Of a stretch of 64,000 bases of DNA, positions 56,750 through 64,000 are shown one piece after another. The DNA comes from an uncultured Erythrobacter sp. GTDB lineage: Bacteria > Pseudomonadota > Alphaproteobacteria > Sphingomonadales > Sphingomonadaceae. The stretch covers positions 682,001 to 746,000 of the forward strand of contig CANMIS010000001.1 of NCBI GenBank assembly GCA_947498065.1, given 5' to 3'. Both the position numbers and the translations under genes were made by a program. Numbering within the stretch: the stretch's first letter is position 1; every line of letters begins with the position of its first letter. The notes beneath the pieces are model-generated. The model was not told where the DNA came from. It saw only the letters and a program-made list of their open reading frames with translations, and ran no database searches.

Positions 56750-58159
56750 ATGGCAAGTGCAAAAGATATCGTAAAACAGATCGAGGAACATGACATTGAA
56801 TGGGTGGACCTGCGGTTCACCGACCCTAAGGGCAAGTGGCAGCACCTCACCATGTGCGGCAGTGTTATGGACGAAGACGCGCTCGACGATGGCCTGATGT
56901 TCGATGGTTCGTCCATCGAGGGTTGGAAGGCGATCAACGAATCCGACATGATCCTGAAGCCTGATCTGGGCACCGCCTATGTCGATCCGTTCAGCGCAAC
57001 ACCGACATTGATCCTGTTCTGCGACATTGTTGAGCCATCCGATGGCCAGCTCTACGCCCGCGACCCGCGCTCCACCGCGAAACGCGCCGAGGCCTATCTC
57101 AAATCGACCGGCATTGGTGACACCATCTATGTCGGGCCAGAGCCTGAGTTCTTCATGTTTGACGATGTTCGCTTTGAAGATGGCTATGCCGGATCAGGAT
57201 TTGCGATCGACGATATTGAGCTGCCAACCAACACCGGCAAGGAATATGAAGGCGGCAACATGGGCCACCGTCCGCGTGCAAAGGGCGGCTATTTCCCAGT
57301 GGCTCCGGTAGACAGCGCCAGCGACATTCGCGGCGAAATGGTTGCCACGATGATGGAAATGGGCCTGCCTATGGACAAGCATCACCACGAAGTTGCCGCC
57401 GCTCAGCATGAGCTTGGCATTACCTTCGGCAATCTGGTTCAGACCGCCGACCGCGTGCAAATCTATAAGTATGTCGTGCAGCAGGTCGCCCATGCTTATG
57501 GCAAGACCGCGACCTTCATGCCAAAGCCGATCAAAGACGATAACGGCAGCGGCATGCACACCCACATGTCGATCTGGAAAGACGGCGTGAACACCTTCGC
57601 TGGCAACGAATATGCCGGCCTGTCGGAAACCTGCCTTTACTACATCGGCGGCGTCATCAAGCACGCGAAGGCCGTCAACGCCTTCACCAACGCCACCACC
57701 AACAGTTACAAGCGTCTGGTCCCAGGCTTTGAAGCACCGGTTCTGCTCGCTTACTCAGCGCGCAACCGCTCTGCCTCTTGCCGCATTCCATATGGCGCTG
57801 GCGAGAAAGCGAAGCGGGTTGAGTTCCGTTTCCCAGATGCGCTGGCCAACCCATATCTCGCCTCTGCGGCGCTGATGATGGCGGGTCTCGACGGGATCGA
57901 AAACAAGATTCACCCGGGCGAGGCGATGGATAAGAACCTTTATGATCTGCCGCCAGCAGAGCTTGCTGACGTGCCGACCGTTTGCGGTTCCTTGCGCGAG
58001 GCGCTTGAGGCTCTGGAAGCAGACCACGAATTCCTGCTGAAGGGCGACGTGTTCTCGAAAGACCAGATCGACGCCTATGCTGAGCTGAAGTGGGAAGAGG
58101 TATCGCGCCTTGAGACCACCCCGGCTCCGGTCGAGTTTGACATGTATTACAGCAGCTAA
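56750..58159 (+). CDS. glnA: glutamine synthetase type I
   Basis: Dodecameric ATP-dependent ammonia assimilation enzyme of 469 residues. The beta-grasp (about 15-95; FDGSSIEGW), the catalytic [10 protein letters not shown] and [14 protein letters not shown] metal sites, and [12 protein letters not shown] are all intact. The flap has [24 protein letters not shown]. Tyr398 in [10 protein letters not shown] is the adenylylation target, so GlnE/P-II control is expected. A strong terminator closes the operon. Confidence 0.97.
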   Translation: MASAKDIVKQIEEHDIEWVDLRFTDPKGKWQHLTMCGSVMDEDALDDGLMFDGSSIEGWKAINESDMILKPDLGTAYVDPFSATPTLILFCDIVEPSDGQLYARDPRSTAKRAEAYLKSTGIGDTIYVGPEPEFFMFDDVRFEDGYAGSGFAIDDIELPTNTGKEYEGGNMGHRPRAKGGYFPVAPVDSASDIRGEMVATMMEMGLPMDKHHHEVAAAQHELGITFGNLVQTADRVQIYKYVVQQVAHAYGKTATFMPKPIKDDNGSGMHTHMSIWKDGVNTFAGNEYAGLSETCLYYIGGVIKHAKAVNAFTNATTNSYKRLVPGFEAPVLLAYSARNRSASCRIPYGAGEKAKRVEFRFPDALANPYLASAALMMAGLDGIENKIHPGEAMDKNLYDLPPAELADVPTVCGSLREALEALEADHEFLLKGDVFSKDQIDAYAELKWEEVSRLETTPAPVEFDMYYSS

Positions 58160-58184
58160 TCAGCCGCTGACATACGATAGCAAG

Positions 58185-58220
58185 GGGGCGCCAAGAGTAA
58201 TCTTGGCGCCCCTTTTGTTT
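58185..58220 (+). terminator. rho-independent terminator after glnA
   Basis: GGGGCGCCAAG (58185-58195) pairs perfectly with CTTGGCGCCCC (58202-58212) over an AGTAAT loop, followed by TTTTGTTTG. It stands 26 bases after the glnA stop, between convergent genes; the reverse strand has no T-run as good, so it serves mainly glnBA. Confidence 0.92.
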
Positions 58221-58243
58221 GTTCTGAAAGGTCTAGGCCGAGA

Positions 58244-60073
58244 TTAAGCCGCAGTGCGCAGCAGGTTTCGTCCGCTTTGCTTTGCATCATAGAGCGCGCG
58301 GTCGGCCTTCTGCATCGATTTCTCAATGCTCTCATCCACGGCCACATCGGCCAGCCCGGCGCTCATGGTCACCTGCTTCAGACCGGCGATATCCCAGTCT
58401 TCCGCCGCAACCTTGAGGCGCAGCCGTTCGATAATGCCTTGTGCAGCCGCGCTGTCCTCGCCGGGTAGGATCACGAGAAATTCTTCCCCGCCGATGCGGC
58501 CAGCACAGTCGCCGGGGCGCAATTGTTCCGTCACGATTTGCGCAACGCGTTTCAGCACCACGTCGCCTGCATGGTGACCGTGACGATCATTGACCGCCTT
58601 AAAGTGGTCGATATCGAAAATTGCGATTGTCAGCGGCGCGCCGCTGACCTTGGCCACTCGGGCTGCTGCGCGCAATTCGCCAAAGGCCTTGCGGCGATTG
58701 GCAATGCCGGTGAGCTCATCTGTCTCCGATAGACGCAGCGCCGTCTTCGCCTCGCGCAGCGCATCACGCCGCGCCACGCGCAAGGCTTCGAGCGTTTCAG
58801 TTTGCTCGGTGATGTCCTGGAACGTGCCAAACAGGCCGCGGAATTCGCCCGATGCATCGTATCGCGGGCGCCCAATGCTGGACACATAGCGCATCGCGCC
58901 GTCCGGTCTGACAATCCGGGCCTCATAGGAAAACGGCAAATGGTCATCCATGGCGGCCAGCAACAAGGTGCGAACCCTGTCTTGATCCTCTGAGTGATAG
59001 AGGTTCAGCGAGCTGACCTCTTCAAGCGGCATCGCCCCGCCCAGCTTTGGATCGCCGGGATCGATCCCGTGGATATGGAACACTTCTTCTGACCAGATCA
59101 GCGTCGAATTGTCCGGCTCCAGCGCCCAGTGCCCTACTTTCGCGGTCTTCTCCGCCAGTTTGAGAAGATCGGTCGACTGAGCATAGCGATCAATCAGCTT
59201 TTCCTTTTCCGCCATCAGCGCCGATAGCGGCCACACAGAACACAGCAGGCTGAGCAGATAGAATTGCAGGAACAGCGTGTCCCATTGCAGCGCAAATTCG
59301 CCAATCACCGGAGCGGAGAAATCAGTCTCCAGCGTGGCAATCACCGCGACAAGGCTGATGCTGATCGCAGCCCCGCGCGAACCATAGGCGTAGGTCGCAG
59401 CGGCAATTGCGATCACTGGCAGGAACAGAAACTGTCCCTCCCCAAGAGCCAAAGCAGCCCAGCAGACAATCCCGACGGCAGCAGTAAAGAGCGCAAAGCG
59501 CAGCACCGATCCGCGCGAGACCTGTTTAAACTTCAGCGGAAACTCATTCGCAGCGGCCACGATCAATGGGGTTACGATCAGCATCCCAAGGCAGACGGTC
59601 GTGAACCACGATACGAAAAAGGGCAGCGTCAGCTCGCCCGCGAGCAGAGCAGCAATCGTCGCACTCGCTGCGCTGCCGACAACGGCCGCGCCAAAGAAGG
59701 TCGCAAGCCAGCGCTTATCGTCCAAAGTGCGCGGAACGCCAGAGGTGCGAATGACCAGCTGGCTGATCAAAATGCCTTCGGCGACATTGGCGGCAGTGAA
59801 CGCTAGAGCCGTCCCGAAAGAAGCGCCGTAAAGCACATTGGCGATGATGCTGGCCGCAGCGACGGCCACAACCATCGGAGCGATCTGAGTGCGGCGCGCG
59901 AGGAGCAAAGCCGAAACGAAAATCCCGCTAGCAGGCCAGAGAGTCGCAACTCCGCTAACCCCCAATGCGAGTTCAAAGGAGAAGCAGGCGGCCAGAAAAT
60001 AGGCCGCTCCCACTATGCACCCGATTGCCCAGTTTTTTACTGGTGCGTTTTGTATGGCGGCTTTCCCGTTCAT
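58244..60073 (-). CDS. MASE1-PAS-GGDEF diguanylate cyclase
   Basis: Membrane sensor of 609 residues. An N-terminal MASE1 domain with about eight spans (about 15-300; GVSGVATLWPASGIFVSALL) is followed by a PAS domain (about 310-430; IWSEEVFHIHGIDPGD) with a PAC motif (DGAMRYVSSIGRPRYD). The C-terminal GGDEF domain (about 445-605) has active-site GGEEF at 528-532, predicting cyclic-di-GMP synthesis. An inhibitory RXXD site is not obvious. No EAL domain. MASE1 ligands are unknown; related sensors are often in signalling proteins of many inputs. Confidence 0.93.
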   Translation of the reverse strand: MNGKAAIQNAPVKNWAIGCIVGAAYFLAACFSFELALGVSGVATLWPASGIFVSALLLARRTQIAPMVVAVAAASIIANVLYGASFGTALAFTAANVAEGILISQLVIRTSGVPRTLDDKRWLATFFGAAVVGSAASATIAALLAGELTLPFFVSWFTTVCLGMLIVTPLIVAAANEFPLKFKQVSRGSVLRFALFTAAVGIVCWAALALGEGQFLFLPVIAIAAATYAYGSRGAAISISLVAVIATLETDFSAPVIGEFALQWDTLFLQFYLLSLLCSVWPLSALMAEKEKLIDRYAQSTDLLKLAEKTAKVGHWALEPDNSTLIWSEEVFHIHGIDPGDPKLGGAMPLEEVSSLNLYHSEDQDRVRTLLLAAMDDHLPFSYEARIVRPDGAMRYVSSIGRPRYDASGEFRGLFGTFQDITEQTETLEALRVARRDALREAKTALRLSETDELTGIANRRKAFGELRAAARVAKVSGAPLTIAIFDIDHFKAVNDRHGHHAGDVVLKRVAQIVTEQLRPGDCAGRIGGEEFLVILPGEDSAAAQGIIERLRLKVAAEDWDIAGLKQVTMSAGLADVAVDESIEKSMQKADRALYDAKQSGRNLLRTAA

Positions 60074-60227
60074 CCAGCAGGCCCTGGCCTACAAATGTTA
60101 AGATAGAGCTTTGGAATTGTAACAGTATGTAAAATTTGCATCCTTTGCCGGGCAAACTTTCCATTTTCCTACTCGGCTATAACCTGCCTAATAGGTTCGC
60201 CTCTGTTCCCAATAGGAGGCGACCGCC

Positions 60228-60893
60228 GTGCCAGATCTCACCTCAAAATCTCGCAAGCCCTTGTTCGATGCCGTCCGCGCAATGCTGGGCCGGGGCTTTC
60301 GCAAGTCCGAAGTTGCAACGCTCGATCGGGCACTCGATTGCGCCAGCGGTGATGAGGCGGCCTGCCAGCCGACACGCAGCCATGTCTCCGTGCCGATTGT
60401 AAAATCCGCGCGCTCTGGAATGCGGGTTGGCGAGCAAGGTATTGCCATGATCAAACGGTTTGAAGGCTGCGCGCGGCTGCGCACAGACGGTCTGGTCGAG
60501 GCCTATCCCGATCCCGGCACGGGCAGCGAACCGTGGACCATCGGCTGGGGCGCAACCGGGCGCGGGCTTGGCAGGGATGATAGGATTGGTCCCGGCACCG
60601 TCTGGACTCAGGAAGAATGCGACGCCCGGCTGGAGGAAGACCTTGTACTCTACGCCGCCGATGTCGCGCGCGCGCTTGGCGATGCCCGCACCAGCCAAGC
60701 GCAGTTCGATGCCATGGTCAGCTTTCACTACAACACCGGTGCAATTGCCCGCGCGACCCTGACCCGCAAGCACAAGGCCGGAGATTTCCATGGAGCGATG
60801 CGAGAATTTGCGCGCTGGAATAAGGCCGGCGGGCGGGTGTTGAAGGGGCTGACCCGGCGCCGGGCTGCGGAGGCAAAGCTCTATGCATCTTAA
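60228..60893 (+). CDS. GH24 phage-type lysozyme
   Basis: Muramidase of 221 residues. The N-terminal 60 residues are a poorly conserved basic extension without a clear Sec signal. The GH24 domain follows: IKRFEGCARLRTDGLVEAYPDP with catalytic Glu79, TIGWGATG with the paired Thr, FDAMVSFHYNTGAIAR and the final FARWNKAGGRVLKGLTRRR, typical of P22-like endolysins. It starts at GTG eight bases after AGGAGG; CGCCTC/GAGGCG can form a hairpin over this ribosome site. No holin, spanin or other phage gene adjoins, so it may be a domesticated lysozyme or part of a gene transfer agent lysis system encoded elsewhere. Confidence 0.88.
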   Translation: MPDLTSKSRKPLFDAVRAMLGRGFRKSEVATLDRALDCASGDEAACQPTRSHVSVPIVKSARSGMRVGEQGIAMIKRFEGCARLRTDGLVEAYPDPGTGSEPWTIGWGATGRGLGRDDRIGPGTVWTQEECDARLEEDLVLYAADVARALGDARTSQAQFDAMVSFHYNTGAIARATLTRKHKAGDFHGAMREFARWNKAGGRVLKGLTRRRAAEAKLYAS

Positions 60894-60943
60894 GTATGAG
60901 GCGCGCCCGTCTGGACTAGGCCAAAGCCCAGCGGCAAGCTCGC

Positions 60944-63900
60944 TCAATAATCGCGGCTGATCTCAGCCACCACGCTTTGCCGTCCAATGGTCGACACACT
61001 GCCCAGCAGAGCGAGCCAGCGCGTGATCCGATATTCGACGCTGGTCGCGCTGTATCCGCGGCCATCGGTCACGATCTCGACATAGACGCGGCGACCGAGG
61101 TTCTTACCCAGCGCCACGCCGGTGCCGCGATTAAGCGCAGGATCGGCGCTGACAATGCGCAGCTGATCAAGGCCAATCGCATTGCGCAGCTGGCTGACCG
61201 GATCGATCCCGCCGCCGCCGCGCAGGCTCGCCAAGGCCGCGCCCAATTGCAGCGCATCGGTGGCTGACAGGCTGGTGATCGAACCGCCGAACAGCAGCCG
61301 GGCGAGGATTTCTTCCTCGGGCAGCTGCGGGTTGGAGCCAAAGGTGATCTCCGGGCTTTCGGAATTACCGCCGATAGCGACGGTCACATTGACCCCGTCC
61401 GCGCTGGTTGCTGCTTCGATATCCAGGCGCGGATTGATCGGCTGGTTCACATCAAACGCGATGCGTCCCCGCGTCAGATCAAACCTTGTGCCTGCAAAAG
61501 TGTAAGCTCCGCGCACCAGCCTAGCCTCGCCGCCAATGCGCGGATCACTGGTCGTGCCGCGCAGCGCAATGTCCGCGCCCCATTCGCTGTCGAGGCCCAG
61601 GCCATCGACCGAAATTCGGTTGTTTGTGCTGGCATCCACCAGATAGCGCCAGGTTGATGCAGAGGCGGTCCTGGGGCGCGCATCGACCGGCGTGTTCACT
61701 TCTCTGGTGCGCACCTCAGGCAGTGCCATATCTTCCGCCGCGACGCCCAGCGCCCAGCTCGCCCGATTGATCCTCAGCCGCCCGGCGATGGTCCCGCCGC
61801 TGCCATCCGAGATAATCCGCAGGGGTCCGGTCAGTGTCGCGGACAGGCCGTTGGCGTTGAGCAGCCGCGCATCATCCACCGCCGCGCGCAGATCAATCTG
61901 CGGCGGGCGGCCCGATTGCAAACCAGCAAAATTGACCGAACCGCTGCCGCTGACGGTGCCGCCGCGTGCGGTTGTCCCGGCAAAACGGGTCAGGCGCAGG
62001 CGCGATCCGGCAAATTGCCCGCGCACCGCTACATTGGCGATATCAGTGCCGGACAGCGCGCTTTGCACCCGCAGATTGTCGCTCGCGACGCGGCCATTGA
62101 AGACCGGATTGGAGAGCGTGCCGGTGACTTTGGAGGACACGGTCGCAGGTCCGGTCAGATCAAAGGTCTCAATCCCGATCAGGCGCCAAACACCCTCAGC
62201 CGGGCCGTTGTAATTCAAATCCGCAGCCAAGCGCCCGCGCCGCAGCCGGTCCATCAAAGCGCCATTCAACGGCACCCCAGTAATGTCCGCTTTGACCCGG
62301 CCAAGCCGGTTGCCTTCTTCGCGCAGAACCGCGCCGCCGCTCAACCCGCTTGGCGTCAGATCGAGCACCGCGAGCACATCGACCGGACGAGACGATAGGA
62401 CGAGGCCGGAACGGGTGAAGTTCTTGATCTCCACCTTGGCATTGGCGCTCGGCGGCGCGCTGCCCGTTTGGCGGTAATCGACCAGGCCAGAGATCACGCC
62501 GCCAAAGCCAAGGTCGGCGATGGCAAGATCGGCCAGTGAGAGCGGCATGTCGGCCAGCTTCGCCTGCACGGCGGTCTCCGCCCCGCCCAGCGCGCCCTCG
62601 ACAATGGCATAGCCGCGGCCAAAGCCGACCTGCGTTGGGGCAAGGCGCCAGCCCTCCTGCCCCTCAGTCTGGGTCAGGACAGCGCGGCGCGGCATCGTAA
62701 TGTCGCGGCTTGCAAATTCTCCCCGAGCCAAGAGCGCGAGGCGGCGCGGCGCAATATCGCCATCAAATTTGAGCGCAAAGCGGTCGCTGCGCCGTCCGGC
62801 AATCGAGGCGGTCGCTTTGCCTGTGCCGTTGGTCACATCGGCCTTGCCCGCGAAGCGCCCGATGAACAGCGCGCCATATTCCAGGCCAGAACCTGAAATG
62901 TCGGCGTTGATGCGGCTGGAGCCTTCGGTGAAGGCGCCGCTCGCGCTGATATCTGCGCTGGCCAGCGCCAGAGTGGTCGTCCCGCCAAAGCGCGCGGCGC
63001 GAACCGTTACATCGGCATCGAACGCCTGAGCCGTCCCTTCCGGTGCTAGCGCAATTGTCCCACCGATGCCGCCGCCGCTGAGCGCGAGATTTCCGCGCAG
63101 GCCGCGCTCTTCGAGTGCGAGCGCGCCGGTCACATCAGTGCGCCAAATTTTGAGGCTTGAGATGTCGATCCGCGCCGGACCATCGCCGGGTAAGGCAAGT
63201 CCCAGTGCGCCCTTGAACGGGCCAAGCAGAGAGCCGCCTTCAGTATCAATCGCAAAACCATTATCATTGGGTGCAATCGCAACGCGGACATCGGCAAGGC
63301 CAGCTGCGGGCAGGGGGTCAGCGAAAACCAAAGTCGCGCGGGGTCCCTCGACGCCGAAGGCTCCATCAATCGTGAAATCACCGTAGTCCGCGTGCCGTCC
63401 AGAACCGACTAAGCTGGTCGTGCCATCGACGACCCGGCCATCTGCCGCCAAAGACAGTTTCGCACTCTCCGCCTCCAGCGCGGTGAAGGAGAATGGCGAA
63501 TTGCCGCCGACCGACAGGCCGCCGCGCAGTTTTATTGGGCCGCCTGCGACATTGGCGACCGTCTCATTAGAGATGCTGGAAAGCTCGCCTGCAAAGTTTG
63601 CTCGCAGGCTCCAGGGGATGTTCGCGCCCAGTTTCAGCAGGATTTTTGCGGTCGCATTGGCGCTGCCGATATCGGGCAGGTCAAATCCGCGCGCGCTGAC
63701 CGGCCCGGCCAGCGCATACACGCCCGCCGACGTATCGCCCCTGAGCGTGAGATTGGCCCCGAGCGTGTCAAAGGCGAGGCGCAGATTGTCGCTGGTGAGG
63801 CGCCCCTCGCGCCAATCGAGCCCGCCGCGCAAAATGCCGCTGGTCAGCTTTGGATCGAGCGCGGCGATGCCGGTCGTCACTGCGCCGCTGGTCGCATCGA

Positions 63901-64000
63901 GTGGCAGCGACCAACCGGCCCCATCATAGCGCGCCGTGCCGGATTGGATGATATTGGCGACCTCGGTTTCACCAGAGACAAGCGTGCCGATCTGCAAGGA
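60944..64000 (-). CDS. tamB: translocation and assembly module TamB, C-terminal part (runs off the window)
   Basis: More than 1,018 residues of a very long beta-rich protein. The reading frame continues past the right edge, so the N-terminus with its membrane anchor is missing. Repeated beta strands with Gly, Ala, Asp and Leu phrases make the elongated groove of AsmA/TamB proteins. The C-terminal DUF490 domain is recognised by WGADIALRGTTSDPRIGGEARLVRG, ARIAFDVNQPINPRLDIEA-type strands, and LPEEEILARLLFGGSITSLS; the chain ends in SRDY. TamB works with TamA in outer-membrane protein insertion or lipid transport. tamA is not in the window but is probably beyond the right edge. Confidence 0.92.
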   Translation of the reverse strand, partial: SLQIGTLVSGETEVANIIQSGTARYDGAGWSLPLDATSGAVTTGIAALDPKLTSGILRGGLDWREGRLTSDNLRLAFDTLGANLTLRGDTSAGVYALAGPVSARGFDLPDIGSANATAKILLKLGANIPWSLRANFAGELSSISNETVANVAGGPIKLRGGLSVGGNSPFSFTALEAESAKLSLAADGRVVDGTTSLVGSGRHADYGDFTIDGAFGVEGPRATLVFADPLPAAGLADVRVAIAPNDNGFAIDTEGGSLLGPFKGALGLALPGDGPARIDISSLKIWRTDVTGALALEERGLRGNLALSGGGIGGTIALAPEGTAQAFDADVTVRAARFGGTTTLALASADISASGAFTEGSSRINADISGSGLEYGALFIGRFAGKADVTNGTGKATASIAGRRSDRFALKFDGDIAPRRLALLARGEFASRDITMPRRAVLTQTEGQEGWRLAPTQVGFGRGYAIVEGALGGAETAVQAKLADMPLSLADLAIADLGFGGVISGLVDYRQTGSAPPSANAKVEIKNFTRSGLVLSSRPVDVLAVLDLTPSGLSGGAVLREEGNRLGRVKADITGVPLNGALMDRLRRGRLAADLNYNGPAEGVWRLIGIETFDLTGPATVSSKVTGTLSNPVFNGRVASDNLRVQSALSGTDIANVAVRGQFAGSRLRLTRFAGTTARGGTVSGSGSVNFAGLQSGRPPQIDLRAAVDDARLLNANGLSATLTGPLRIISDGSGGTIAGRLRINRASWALGVAAEDMALPEVRTREVNTPVDARPRTASASTWRYLVDASTNNRISVDGLGLDSEWGADIALRGTTSDPRIGGEARLVRGAYTFAGTRFDLTRGRIAFDVNQPINPRLDIEAATSADGVNVTVAIGGNSESPEITFGSNPQLPEEEILARLLFGGSITSLSATDALQLGAALASLRGGGGIDPVSQLRNAIGLDQLRIVSADPALNRGTGVALGKNLGRRVYVEIVTDGRGYSATSVEYRITRWLALLGSVSTIGRQSVVAEISRDY

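Noticed and set aside
60228..60893. Prophage remnant suggested by the phage-type lysozyme
   Set aside because: No integrase, terminase, capsid, tail, holin or att-like repeat lies nearby and the flanks are core genes.

Overview
The window looks like chromosomal DNA from a high-GC alphaproteobacterium of the order Sphingomonadales, most likely an Erythrobacter- or Altererythrobacter-like member of Erythrobacteraceae. This rests on protein character and gene order: the complete alphaproteobacterial division/cell-wall (dcw) cluster, an FtsZ with a long acidic linker, a DUF2849-cysI-DUF934-cysH sulfur cluster, and many ATGA/GTGA start-stop overlaps. Species cannot be fixed from sequence reading alone. 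No insertion sequence, integrase, CRISPR array or rRNA was found. Almost everything is core genome, so the interesting material is in control sites, small insertions and truncations.

Layout. 1-4.1 kb: tRNA-Thr, a short trimeric autotransporter adhesin, queF and a Pro/Thr/Ala-rich membrane protein. 4.1-11.3 kb (+): sulfur metabolism (sseA, metC, a MscS channel) followed by the sulfite-reduction operon cobA-DUF2849-cysI-DUF934-cysH. 11.3-20.4 kb (-): an epimerase, proB and obgE; a TonB-dependent receptor under a cobalamin riboswitch; a polyproline lipoprotein; a Bax-inhibitor-1 protein; proC and a YbjN protein.

20.4-41.9 kb (-): a SPOR/TPR protein, then the whole dcw cluster. In transcription order it is mraZ, rsmH, ftsL, ftsI, murE, murF, mraY, murD, ftsW, murG, murC, murB, a DUF4262 gene, ddl, ftsQ, ftsA, ftsZ. 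Nearly all junctions overlap or abut, so one long transcript is likely, with a separate gap before ftsZ that holds a perfect DnaA box. The region upstream of mraZ carries five GGG-centred repeats at an exact 10-base period, the form of a MraZ operator, and a second inverted cluster of three.

42.3-55.1 kb: two membrane-anchored unknowns, a cysteine synthase, a [2Fe-2S] ferredoxin, a HhH-GPD glycosylase, an S9 peptidase, an SDR, a pterin carbinolamine dehydratase, ccmAB, a SnoaL-like lipoprotein, a DUF4279 gene overlapping map, a DUF3298 lipoprotein, an M17 aminopeptidase and a stand-alone SH3 protein. 55.1-64 kb: argC; glnB-glnA behind a -24/-12 (sigma-54) promoter and closed by a strong terminator; a MASE1-PAS-GGDEF cyclase; a GH24 lysozyme; and the 3' part of tamB running off the right edge.

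The most notable observations are the DUF4262 gene slotted between murB and ddl with 4-base overlaps on both sides, the MraZ operator architecture, the DnaA box before ftsZ, two near-identical 78-base palindromic elements 28 kb apart, a perfect hairpin over the obgE start codon, and an atypical patch inside murD.
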